A DNA stretch of 64,000 nt from positions 1,984,001 to 2,048,000 of the forward strand of contig OY760942.1 of assembly GCA_963664065.1 (NCBI GenBank), read 5' to 3'. Source of the stretch: JABDJL01 sp963664065 (lineage in GTDB: Bacteria > Pseudomonadota > Gammaproteobacteria > Xanthomonadales > SZUA-36). Within the stretch, counting starts at the first letter, position 1, and each line of letters begins with the position of its first letter. The position numbers were made by a program, and so were the translations under genes. The notes under the pieces are model-generated. The model had not been told where the DNA came from. It ran no database searches and saw nothing but the letters and a program-made list of their open reading frames with translations. Below, one piece after another: positions 51,234-60,900 of this stretch.

Positions 51234-51758
51234 ATGAGCAAGACTTTACAGGATCAGATACGAGCGCTGGGACTGGCCAAAAGGCAGAAACCGGCTAAGA
51301 AGAAAGTGCGCAAGAAGGTGCAGGCCTCGAAATCCAGGGCAGACGCGGAGGTGTCGCTGGACCAGGCCTATCGTCTGCGCCAAAAAGAAGAAAAGCAGTC
51401 TGCGCGTGACAAGAAAGAGCATAAACGCCTACTGGATCTGCAACGTCGGCAAGTGAACAAGCAGATCCAGGAATTGGTGAATGAGCATGCCCTGAATGAC
51501 AAACAGGCCGAGGTGAAACGGAATTTTCTGTACAAGGGCCGGATCCGCAGTGTACTGGTAACACCGGTGCAGTTGAAGGCGTTGAATGCCGGTGAATTGG
51601 GCCTGGTTTTTTTGAAGGGCAATTACATTTTGATGTTGCCGGAACATGTCGAGTTGGTTCGGGCTATATCAGATGACCATGTGCCTGATTTGGGTGGAAG
51701 TGAACCCGATGATGGAGATGATGGAGAACATAAAGTGCCGGATGATTTGGTTTGGTAA
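51234..51758 (+). CDS. DUF2058 (YaiL-like) protein
   Basis: 174 residues from the ATG at 51234 (AAAAAGG upstream). A strongly basic, coiled N-terminus (MSKTLQDQIRALGLAKRQKPAKKKVRKK) precedes RLRQKEEKQSARDKKEHKRLLDLQRRQVNKQIQELV, then the globular DUF2058 core (NFLYKGRIRSVLVTPVQLKALNAGELGLV) and an acidic tail. It was described as a nucleoprotein/polynucleotide-associated protein in E. coli; function unknown. Confidence 0.82.
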   Translation: MSKTLQDQIRALGLAKRQKPAKKKVRKKVQASKSRADAEVSLDQAYRLRQKEEKQSARDKKEHKRLLDLQRRQVNKQIQELVNEHALNDKQAEVKRNFLYKGRIRSVLVTPVQLKALNAGELGLVFLKGNYILMLPEHVELVRAISDDHVPDLGGSEPDDGDDGEHKVPDDLVW

Positions 51759-51760
51759 AG

Positions 51761-51810
51761 AGCTTTCGCGATTACAAATCGCTCCCACAAATATCTTCAT
51801 CGCTCCAACA
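51761..51810. repeat. REP unit between DUF2058 gene and metH
   Basis: TTCGCGATTACAAATCGCTCCCACA plus a partial second unit (CATCGCTCCAACA), in the convergent gap. Confidence 0.8.
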
Positions 51811-51814
51811 ATTA

Positions 51815-54800
51815 TCAATCGATGTTGGCGACCAGGTTGCGGCGGGCCTCGGCGGTGGTGATGTCCTTGCGCCGGCAATAGTCTTCCAGCTGGTCATCGA
51901 GGATCGTGCCCAGCACAAAATACTGACTGTCGGGGTGGGCGAAATAGTAACCGCTCACTGATGCTGCCGGCAGCATGGCGTAGCCTTCGGTTAACTGCAT
52001 TTCCGAGTTGCTTCCGGCGTCGAGCAGCTTGAACAACTTTTTCTTCTCACTGTGGTCGGGGCAGGCCGGGTAGCCCGGGGCAGGGCGGATACCGCGGTAT
52101 TGCTCTTCAATCAAAGCCTTGTGGTCCAGGGTTTCATCGCTGGCAAACCCCCATATTTCTTTGCGCACTAGCTGGTGCATCTTTTCTGCCAGCGCTTCGG
52201 CCAGCCGGTCTGCCAGTGCTTTCAGTAAAATGGATGAATAGTCATCGTTCTGCGCTTCAAACTCAGCGACCTTTGTCTCAATTCCAAGGCCGGCGGTGAC
52301 TGCAAACAGCCCGATATGGTCCGCCATTCCCGCCTCGACCGGCGCCACAAAATCCGCCAGACAGAAATTGGGCTTCCCCTTGGCCTTGGCTTTTTGCTGG
52401 CGTAGAAACGCCAGGCGTTCCAATACCTGGATCCTTTCTGTATTGGTATAAACCAACACGTCATCACCTTCAGCCGCGGCCGGGAATAACCCCACGGTAG
52501 CGCGCGCCCGCAGCCACTTTTCATCAACAATCTTATCCAGCATGTCCTGGGCATCCGCAAACAGGCTACGCGCAGCCTCGCCCTTTTTCGGGTCTTCGAG
52601 GATATCCGGGTAGCGGCCCGAGAGTTCCCAGGTCTGGAAAAACGGTGTCCAGTCAATGTAACCCAGTAATTCTTTTATCGGGAAGTCATCAAATACCGTT
52701 ACACCCGCTTGAGCAGGTATTGCAGGCTCATACTCCGGCCAGTTAATCACGAAACGATTTTCCCTTGCCGTTTCAATCGGCACCGGTGGTGCGCGACGGC
52801 TGCCCCTGGCACGCCTTTCCCTTAACGCCGCATAATCGGCCGTATACTCAGTAGTGAGTTTTTGCCGTTGATCCGCATCGGTCAGCTTGCGTGCCACACC
52901 CACCGCCCTCGATGCATCCTTCACCCAGAACACACCTTTGCTGTAATTGGGTTCGATGCGCAGCGCGGTATGCACCCGCGAGGTGGTCGCCCCGCCAATC
53001 ATCAGGGGCAAATCCACGCCTTGGCGTTCCATTTCAGCAGCCACCAGGCGCATTTCCTCCAGTGACGGAGTTATCAGGCCTGACAGACCAATAACATCCA
53101 CGTTTTCGGTTCGTGCGGTCTCGAGAATCCTGTCCATCGGCACCATCACACCGAGGTCAATCACATCGAAATGATTGCAGCGCAATACCACCCCCACGAT
53201 ATTTTTGCCAATGTCGTGTACATCACCCTTGACCGTGGCCATCAGTATCTTCGGCTGCTGTTTCAGTTCTTCGCCACTGTCTTTCTTTTCCTGCTCGATA
53301 TAAGGCACCAGCACTGCCACTGCCTGTTTCATTACCCGGGCGCTCTTGACCACCTGGGGCAGAAACATCCGGCCGTCGCCAAACAGGTCGCCGACGATGT
53401 TCATGCCATCCATCAACGGCCCCTCGATCACATCAAGTGCGCGGCTGGATTGGCGGCGCGCCTTTTCGGTGTCCTGTTCAATATAGCTGTTGATCCCCTT
53501 GACCAGCGAATGCTTCAAGCGCTCCACTACCGGCAGTTCGCGCCACTCTTCAGCATTGGCCTCGGTCTCGCGGCTGCCCAGGAAACGTTGTGCAATCTCC
53601 AACAGGTTTTCGGAAGCATCGCCATGCCGGTTAAGCACCACATCCTCAACCGCATCTCGTAGTTCCGGGTCAATCTCGTCATAGACTTCCAACTGGCCCG
53701 CATTGACGATACCCATGTCCATGCCCGCACGGATGGCGTGATACAAAAATACCGAGTGAATGGCTTCGCGCACCCGGTTCTGGCCGCGAAATGAAAACGA
53801 AATATTACTCACACCCCCGGATACCAATGCACCCGGGCAGCGTTTCTTGATCTCGCGCGTGGCCTCGATAAAATCCAGGCCGTAACTGTTGTGTTCCTCG
53901 ATACCGGTCGCCACGGCGAAGATATTGGGGTCGAAGATGATATCCTCGGGTGGAAAGCCGACGGTTTCAGTGAGGATTTTCCAGGCCCGTTCACAGATAT
54001 CGATGCGTTTTTGCAAGGTAGCCGCCTGGCCGTTCTCATCAAAAGCCATCACGATCACGGCCGCGCCGTAGCGCAAAATAGTGCGCGCCTGTGCAATAAA
54101 AGGCGCTTCACCCTCCTTCATGCTGATGGAGTTCACCACTCCTTTGCCCTGAAGGCAGGCAAGACCGGCTTCCAGCACGTCCCAACGCGATGAGTCCAGC
54201 ATCACGGGCACACGCGCTATATCCGGCTCAGAAGCGATCTGGTTCAAAAAACGCACCATCACAACAGGGCCATCAAGCAGGCCTTCATCCATATTTACGT
54301 CAATAATCTGGGCGCCGTTTTCGACTTGCTGAAGAGCTACCTGAACCGCTTTTTCGTAGTCCTCGGCCTGGATCAAACGCCGGAATATTGCCGATCCGGT
54401 GACGTTGGTCCGTTCACCAATATTTACGAAGTTCAATTCCGGTGTTATGGTGAAAGGTTCAAGACCAGAAAGCGAACAATAAATAGATTTATCAGCTGAT
54501 TGACGGGATTTTATATTGTGAATTCTATCCCTGATTAAACGCGTGTGTTCTGGCGTGGTCCCGCAACATCCACCGACCAGGTTTACCAGCCCGGAGCGGG
54601 CAAATTCACCCAGCACCTCTGACATATGCTCCGGGCTGTCGTCGTACTCGCCCAATTCATTGGGAAGACCGGCATTCGGGTGGGCGCTGACCGGGCAGGT
54701 GGCCACCCTGGCAAGCTCCTGAATCCATGGCCGTAGCTCGTGCGCACCCAGTGCACAGTTCAAGCCGATAGAAAAGGGTTTTGCATGCCGCACCGAATGC

Positions 54801-55516
54801 CAGAAGGCTTCCACGGTCTGGCCCGAAAGGGTACGGCCGCTGGCATCTGTAATGGTTCCTGAAATCATTACCGGCAGGCGGTAACCGAGTTTATCGAAGG
54901 CGTCCTCAAGCGCGAACAGGCAGGCTTTGGCGTTCAGGGTGTCGAATATGGTTTCCACCATCAGCAGGTCGGCACCGCCTTCGGCCAGCCCAATTGCTGC
55001 CTCAAGGTAGCTGTCACGCAGCTCCTTAAAGGTGACGTTGCGGTAATCCGGCCGGTTAACATCCGGTGAAAGCGACGCAGTGCGGTTGGTAGGGCCAAGC
55101 GCACCAATCACGAAACGGGGTTTATCCGGTGTTTTGGCGGTAAATTCAGCCGCTAAACGGCTTGCCAGCGCTGCCGATTCATAATTCAGTTCATGGACCA
55201 GGGATTCTGTGCCGTAATCTGCCTGCGAGATGCTGGTGCTGTTAAAGGTATTGGTCTCGATCAGGTCGGCGCCGGCTTCAAGAAAGCCACGATGAATTTG
55301 CTCGATGTCCCCCGGCCTGGTCAGGCTTAAAAGGTCGTTGTTGCCTTTGAGCGGCAGAGGGTGGCCGTCGAAGCGTGCCCCCCGAAACGCTTCTTCTTCA
55401 AGCTCAAGATCCTGGATCATGGTGCCCATTGCACCGTCTATAAGCATGATTCGCTCAGCCAGCAGGCCTTCCAAGCTGGCGACCAGCTCCGGATTACGCC
55501 AGTTCAACATGTTCAA
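51815..55516 (-). CDS. metH: cobalamin-dependent methionine synthase
   Basis: 1233 residues, all four modules. Homocysteine domain (about 1-330; LIDGAMGTMIQ, zinc Cys in VNLVGGCCGTTPEH), methyltetrahydrofolate domain (about 355-620; NIGERTNVTGSAIFRR), cobalamin domain (about 650-900; KGDVHDIGKNIVGVVLRCN with the lower-ligand His), and AdoMet-reactivation domain (about 920-1225; RGIRPAPGYPACPDHSEK). It makes methionine from homocysteine in the cytosol. It lies 11 bases downstream of an ArsR-methyltransferase regulator, suggesting co-transcription. Confidence 0.97.
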   Translation of the reverse strand: MNMLNWRNPELVASLEGLLAERIMLIDGAMGTMIQDLELEEEAFRGARFDGHPLPLKGNNDLLSLTRPGDIEQIHRGFLEAGADLIETNTFNSTSISQADYGTESLVHELNYESAALASRLAAEFTAKTPDKPRFVIGALGPTNRTASLSPDVNRPDYRNVTFKELRDSYLEAAIGLAEGGADLLMVETIFDTLNAKACLFALEDAFDKLGYRLPVMISGTITDASGRTLSGQTVEAFWHSVRHAKPFSIGLNCALGAHELRPWIQELARVATCPVSAHPNAGLPNELGEYDDSPEHMSEVLGEFARSGLVNLVGGCCGTTPEHTRLIRDRIHNIKSRQSADKSIYCSLSGLEPFTITPELNFVNIGERTNVTGSAIFRRLIQAEDYEKAVQVALQQVENGAQIIDVNMDEGLLDGPVVMVRFLNQIASEPDIARVPVMLDSSRWDVLEAGLACLQGKGVVNSISMKEGEAPFIAQARTILRYGAAVIVMAFDENGQAATLQKRIDICERAWKILTETVGFPPEDIIFDPNIFAVATGIEEHNSYGLDFIEATREIKKRCPGALVSGGVSNISFSFRGQNRVREAIHSVFLYHAIRAGMDMGIVNAGQLEVYDEIDPELRDAVEDVVLNRHGDASENLLEIAQRFLGSRETEANAEEWRELPVVERLKHSLVKGINSYIEQDTEKARRQSSRALDVIEGPLMDGMNIVGDLFGDGRMFLPQVVKSARVMKQAVAVLVPYIEQEKKDSGEELKQQPKILMATVKGDVHDIGKNIVGVVLRCNHFDVIDLGVMVPMDRILETARTENVDVIGLSGLITPSLEEMRLVAAEMERQGVDLPLMIGGATTSRVHTALRIEPNYSKGVFWVKDASRAVGVARKLTDADQRQKLTTEYTADYAALRERRARGSRRAPPVPIETARENRFVINWPEYEPAIPAQAGVTVFDDFPIKELLGYIDWTPFFQTWELSGRYPDILEDPKKGEAARSLFADAQDMLDKIVDEKWLRARATVGLFPAAAEGDDVLVYTNTERIQVLERLAFLRQQKAKAKGKPNFCLADFVAPVEAGMADHIGLFAVTAGLGIETKVAEFEAQNDDYSSILLKALADRLAEALAEKMHQLVRKEIWGFASDETLDHKALIEEQYRGIRPAPGYPACPDHSEKKKLFKLLDAGSNSEMQLTEGYAMLPAASVSGYYFAHPDSQYFVLGTILDDQLEDYCRRKDITTAEARRNLVANID

Positions 55517-55527
55517 TCCGGGCTCTG

Positions 55528-56475
55528 TCAGGCGGGGTTTTTCTTGGCCATCAGGGTCAGGATGGCAAAGTTGGGCGCACGTTTCTCGACCGCGGTCACC
55601 TGGCAGCAGACGGGTTCAAGACCGGCCTGGAGGCAAAGCTTCTCCAGCCCTTTGGGGGTAAATCCGAGATTGACGTGGTTAAAAGGCGTTACCGCTTTTT
55701 CGTGCTTGTGCTGCTTCAGGGTAACTGCCAGCAGTTGCCCGCCTGGCCGTAGCACCCGGGCAACCTCGGAAAACACCTGGCGCGGACGGCTGGTGTAGGT
55801 GAGGGCGTGCATCAGCAATACCGTATCAAAGGATTCGTCATCTACCGGCAGTTGGTGCATATCGCCCAGTTCAAAATCCACGTGTTCGAAATCGCTGAGA
55901 CGTTTCTTGCCGGCTGCGACAATCTTTTCGCTGATGTCCAGGCACACGATCTTCGAAGCGTGGGGCGCAAGCAGTTCGGCCAGCACCCCGTCACCCGAGG
56001 CAATATCCAGCACATCGTTCAGCGCAAGCAATTGCGCGAGCGAGCGCGTGGTGGCCTCCCAGGTCCTGCCGGGGGAGTAGTGACGCTCCATGTCTCCGGC
56101 AACGCTGTCCGCCCAGTTGCTCTGTCCATTGCGCGCCTGCAACACTTGCGGGGTCCTCTCGAGGTCCTGGCGGATCACCGGGTCTTCGGTGTTTTGTCGC
56201 AGGATTTCCCACATGGAGCTGAGGCTGGCGTCTTCAATTCGCCCGGCCATGCGGTAATAAACAAATACACCCTGGCGGCGATCATTGACCAGGCCTGCTT
56301 CCTTCAGCTTGGCCAGGTGAGTCGAGACCCTGGGTTGGGCGAGTTGCGTGATGGCTGATAACTCCGCCACACTCAGTTCTTCGCGGTCGAGCAACAAAAG
56401 CAGCCGCAGGCGGGTGCTGTCGGAGAGCAACCGGCAGTGCTGGGAAGCTAATTGCAGATCGAGATTTGAAGGCAT
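55528..56475 (-). CDS. ArsR-type regulator fused to SAM methyltransferase
   Basis: 315 residues. N-terminal winged helix (about 10-90; LLSDSTRLRLLLLLDREELSVAELSAITQLAQPRVSTHLAKLKEAGLV). C-terminal class I methyltransferase (about 150-260; VLDIASGDGVLAELL, FDTVLLMHALTYTSRPRQVFSEVARVLRPGGQLL). It sits upstream of metH on the same strand. An attractive inference is that it senses SAM or SAH through the methyltransferase fold and regulates methionine synthesis. No metal-binding Cys cluster typical of ArsR is seen. Confidence 0.88.
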   Translation of the reverse strand: MPSNLDLQLASQHCRLLSDSTRLRLLLLLDREELSVAELSAITQLAQPRVSTHLAKLKEAGLVNDRRQGVFVYYRMAGRIEDASLSSMWEILRQNTEDPVIRQDLERTPQVLQARNGQSNWADSVAGDMERHYSPGRTWEATTRSLAQLLALNDVLDIASGDGVLAELLAPHASKIVCLDISEKIVAAGKKRLSDFEHVDFELGDMHQLPVDDESFDTVLLMHALTYTSRPRQVFSEVARVLRPGGQLLAVTLKQHKHEKAVTPFNHVNLGFTPKGLEKLCLQAGLEPVCCQVTAVEKRAPNFAILTLMAKKNPA

Positions 56476-56560
56476 ATATCTTTATATCTTGATTAAAAGA
56501 TATAGGAAGCTTAGCGAGTGGGACGCCCTTGGTCAACCCATGATTGAAGGTGGTTTGGGA

Positions 56561-56724
56561 TTGTAGGAGCACGCTGGCTTTGTGGGAGCGATTTGTAATC
56601 GCGAATTTTTGTTGCAATGAGTGCAGAAGGTAAAAAATTCGCGATTACAAATCGCTCCCACAACAATCGAACGCTCCCACAGCAATCGAACGCTCCCACA
56701 ATAATAATCAATTCGTTCCTACAT
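56561..56724. repeat. REPIN and further REP units
   Basis: TGTGGGAGCGATTTGTAATCGCGAA (56581-56605) and its inverted partner TTCGCGATTACAAATCGCTCCCACA (56638-56662) face each other across about 30 bases, the REPIN arrangement. Two short half-units (AACGCTCCCACA) follow. The gap between the regulator and the acyl-CoA dehydrogenase contains nothing else recognisable. Confidence 0.85.
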
Positions 56725-56770
56725 CATTTATAATTTACCTTCCGGAAAAGACCTGATCAAAAGGTAAAAA

Positions 56771-57934
56771 ATGGATTTTCGTCTCACTGAAGAACAACAG
56801 ATGATCCGTGATGCTGCGCGGGATTTTGCGCAGGCGGAAATCGTGCCGATCGCCGCTGAATTCGATGCCTCCGGCGAATTTCCCGTGGAGACCATCCGCA
56901 TGATGGGGGAAATGGGTCTGATGGGCATTGAAGTGCCCGAGAAATACGGCGGAGCAGGGCTGGACCCGATCAGTTACACGCTGGCCATCATGGAGATCAG
57001 CGCTGCCGACGCCGCACATGGAACTATCATGTCGGTGAATAACACGCTGTATTGCAATGCCATCCTGAAATACGGCAATGAAGAGCAAAAGCACAGGTTC
57101 GTGACGCCGATAGCGTCCGGAAAGGCCATCGGGGCATATGCCCTGACGGAATCGCAGTCGGGTTCCGATGCGGCCAATATGCGCAGCCGTGCCGTCTTAT
57201 CGGAAGATGGCACTCATTATGTGATCAACGCCAGGAAATCCTGGATTACCTCCGGCCCAGTGGCGAAGTATATTTTGCTGTTTGCGGTTACCGATCCCGA
57301 CAAGGGCAGCAAGGGCATCACTGCATTCATGATCGACACCGCGAAAGAAGGGTTCCGGCGTGGAAAAACGGAGCCCAAACTCGGTATACGCGCCTCGGCG
57401 ACCTGTGAAATCGAACTGGAGGATTACCACTGCACTCTTGATGACCGTATCGGCGAAGAGGGGCAGGGCTTCAAAATCGCGCTGGGTGTATTGGATGGCG
57501 GACGGATCGGGATCGCTTCACAAGCCATCGGAATTGCCCGTGCAGCCTATGCTGCCTGCGTGGATTTTGTACAGGAGCGCAAGGCTTTCGGGCGGCCCAT
57601 CGGTGAATACCAGATGACCCAGGCCAAGATTGCGGATATGCGGGCCCGTCTTGAAGCCGCCGAGTTACTCACGCTAAGCGCTGCCTGGGCCAAGATGCAG
57701 GCGCGAAAAAGTGGTGAGCGTTACACCCTAAAAGCCAGCATGGCCAAGCTGTTCGCTTCCGAAACTGCCATGTATACGGCGCACCAGGCGGTTCAGATTC
57801 ACGGGGGAATGGGCTACAGTAAGGAATTGCCGGTTGAACGATATTTCCGTGACGCTAAAATCACTGAAATCTACGAGGGAACCAGCGAAATTCAGCGCCT
57901 GATAATCAGCAGGCTCGAGACCGGATTGAGATGA
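56771..57934 (+). CDS. acyl-CoA dehydrogenase (short-chain type)
   Basis: 387 residues. FAD flavoprotein introducing a 2,3-double bond into acyl-CoA. ALTESQSGSDAA (flavin-binding), RKSWITSG, LGIRASATCEIELEDYHC, ERKAFGRPIGEYQ, and the catalytic Glu in ITEIYEGTSEIQRLIISR near the C-terminus. The size and the YEGTSEIQ site fit short-chain (butyryl/branched) enzymes. Chain length is not decided by sequence. Confidence 0.93.
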   Translation: MDFRLTEEQQMIRDAARDFAQAEIVPIAAEFDASGEFPVETIRMMGEMGLMGIEVPEKYGGAGLDPISYTLAIMEISAADAAHGTIMSVNNTLYCNAILKYGNEEQKHRFVTPIASGKAIGAYALTESQSGSDAANMRSRAVLSEDGTHYVINARKSWITSGPVAKYILLFAVTDPDKGSKGITAFMIDTAKEGFRRGKTEPKLGIRASATCEIELEDYHCTLDDRIGEEGQGFKIALGVLDGGRIGIASQAIGIARAAYAACVDFVQERKAFGRPIGEYQMTQAKIADMRARLEAAELLTLSAAWAKMQARKSGERYTLKASMAKLFASETAMYTAHQAVQIHGGMGYSKELPVERYFRDAKITEIYEGTSEIQRLIISRLETGLR

Positions 57935-57946
57935 CCTGTAGCAGGG

Positions 57947-60900
57947 ATGGTCAAACCGATGACCAGCATTGATAAAAATAAACAGGTCTTGCTGGAGCAG
58001 GTCAGCTCCATTCTTGCAGGCCAGAGCAAGACCGGCAAAGTGCGTCAGGCGCGCTACTATGCTGAAGCATTTTTCCGCCATGTCCCAATTGAAGAACTGA
58101 GCCGGGAAACTCCCGCTGCCCTTGCAGCAATTGTCAGTGAGCAGATGGAGTTCATCTCCAAGCGGCCACCTCAGGAAGCGCTGATCGGCGTTTTCAATCC
58201 CACCATCGAGGAAAATGGTTGGGAAAGTGACCACACCATCATTGAGATGGTGAACGATGACATGCCCTTCCTGATCGACAGCGCCAATGTCGTGATGGCC
58301 GAAATGAACCTTCGTGTGCACCTGATGGTGCATCCCGTCATTCACGTAGAGCGCGACGACAGGGGCCGGGTTAAAGGCTATTACTCGGCGGCTGAAGGCA
58401 AGGGTGAGCCGGAATCCATCATCCATATGCAGATCAACCGCCAGAACGATCCTGAAGTGCTGGCAAAGATCGAATCGAAGCTGAAATATGCCATGGCCAG
58501 CGTACGGTTGGCAGTGCGTGACTGGAAAGCCATGACAGCGCGCGTCGAAGAGGCCGTTAAAAAGCTGCCGGAATGGGCTGTTTGTACAGAGGCTTCGGTA
58601 GTCGAAGAGTGCCAGCAATTTCTGACATGGATGAAAAACAATCATTTCATTCTGCTTGGCTCGAGAGATTATGAACTGGTCCGGGAAGGCGACCAGAGCA
58701 TCCTGAACATGGTCGAAGGCTCAGGGCTTGGCCTGTTGCAGGAAACCAAAAAGACCATCCGCAGCAAGCCTATCGCAGCTGTCGACGATGAGGCCCGAAC
58801 CAACCGGAATAACCCGCTGATTATTACCAAGACGGGTTCCCGCAGCAGCGTGCACCGGGTGGGTTATATGGATTATATCGGTGTGCTGCGTTTCGATGAG
58901 AAAGGCCGCACGATTGGCGAACGGCGTTTTATCGGTTTGTTCACATCCAATGCTTATTTCCGCCGTGCCTCGGATACCCCGTTGGTCCGGGTAAAGGTCG
59001 AAGAGGTGCTGGAGAACTCTGGATTACGGGAAAACAGTTACGCGTTCAAATCCCTGGTGCATATCCTGGAGACCCTGCCAAGGGACGACCTGTTTCAGGC
59101 CACTACCGGGGAGTTGGCTGAAATTGCCACCACAGTACTGAACCTTCAGGAACGCCACCGGGTCCGCCTGTTAATCCGTCGTGAACGATTCACGCGGTTT
59201 TTCTCCTGCCTGGTGTACATACCCAGGGATCAATTCAACACCGAAAACCGAACCCGAATTCAAAAAATACTCAAACGCGCATTGAAGGGCGAAAAGCTCG
59301 ACTATGTGGCTCAGATTTCAGAGTCTGTGCTGGCACGTTTGCAGGTCATCATCCGGCCAAAACCGGGCGAGGATCCCAGGCCGGACGTGCATGCCCTGGA
59401 GCAAAAAATTGTCCAGGCGATCCGCTCCTGGAATGATGAGTTGAAGGAAATCCTGGTACAAAAACATGGTGAAGACAGGGGAATGAGCCTGGCGGAACGC
59501 ATCGGTGAAGCTTTTCCGGCTGCCTACCAGGAAGACGTATCGCCCTGGGTGTCCAGCTTCGACGTGGAGAAGATCGATGCGCTGGGGGATGAACAAGACC
59601 TGGGTATGAGTCTCTACAGGCCGCGCAAGAAGGGTACCAGCATCATCCGCTTCAAGCTGTTCCGGCAAAACAACTCGATTCCTCTTTCAGATGTCCTGCC
59701 GATGCTGGAAAACATGGGGCTGCATATTGTCAGTGAGCGACCGTATGAATTGTGCCTGAAAAATGACAAATCTGTATGGGTGCAGGATTTTGACATGATT
59801 TTCGCCAGGGGCGAGGACCTGAACCTGGACGCGGTGCGCGATGCCTTCGAGGAAGCCTTTGATTACACCCTGCGCGGTATTACCGTTAGCGACAGCTTTA
59901 ACCGCCTCATCCTGGCCTGCCAATTGCATTGGCGACAGGTGAAAATGCTGCGCGCCTACTGCAAGTACCTGCTGCAGACAGGAAGCCCCTTTTCGTTTGA
60001 ATATATGGCACAGACCTTGTCACGCCACCGTTTACTGGCCTACCTGCTGGTCGAGCTGTTTGACGCCCGGTTTAATCCCGGCAGGGATGAGGATTCCGAC
60101 TTCAAGGTAGAAAAAGCACAAAAACGCCTGCGCCGGTACCTGGATGAACTGGCTGATGACGTTGAGAAGAAGGACAAGGCCCTGAGTGAGTACCTGGACA
60201 ATGCAGTAGAGGCGCGCGCCAAATCACGCGATCTCCAGGTAAAAACCATACGCAAAGCCTTTGTGCGCGGCCTGGCGTCTGTCAGCAGCCTGGATGAAGA
60301 TCGAATCTTGCACTCGTTTTACAGCGTTATACTGGCCACTATGCGCACCAATTTTTACCAGAAATCAGACAAGGGTCTGGTTCACGAGTACATGAGCTTC
60401 AAGCTGGATTCAGCGAAGGTGCCTGATTTGCCCAAACCCTGTCCTTATCGCGAAATTTGGGTCTATTCCCCGCGCCTGGAAGGAATCCACCTTCGCATGG
60501 GCGCAGTGGCACGCGGCGGACTGCGTTGGTCCGATCGCAAGGAAGATTTCCGCACCGAAGTGCTGGGCCTGATGAAGGCGCAAAACGTCAAAAATACAAT
60601 GATCGTGCCGGTAGGAGCCAAGGGTGGCTTCGTTGTTCAGAATATACCGGAAGAGGGTGGGCGTGAAGCTGTAATGGCTGAAGTTATCTATTGTTATAAG
60701 TGTTATATCAATGCGTTACTGGATATAACTGATAATTTAGATGAAGATGAGTTAATCCCACCGGAGCAGGTCGTCCGCTTCGATGACGATGATCCTTACC
60801 TGGTCGTTGCCGCTGACAAGGGTACAGCCACATTCTCAGATACGGCTAATGCGATCGCGCTTGAGCGTGATTTCTGGCTAGGGGATGCCTTCGCGTCCGG

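Noticed and set aside
56475..56770. SAM/SAH or cobalamin riboswitch upstream of the ArsR-MTase/metH unit
   Set aside because: The interval is explained by REP/REPIN units; no conserved riboswitch core was recognised.
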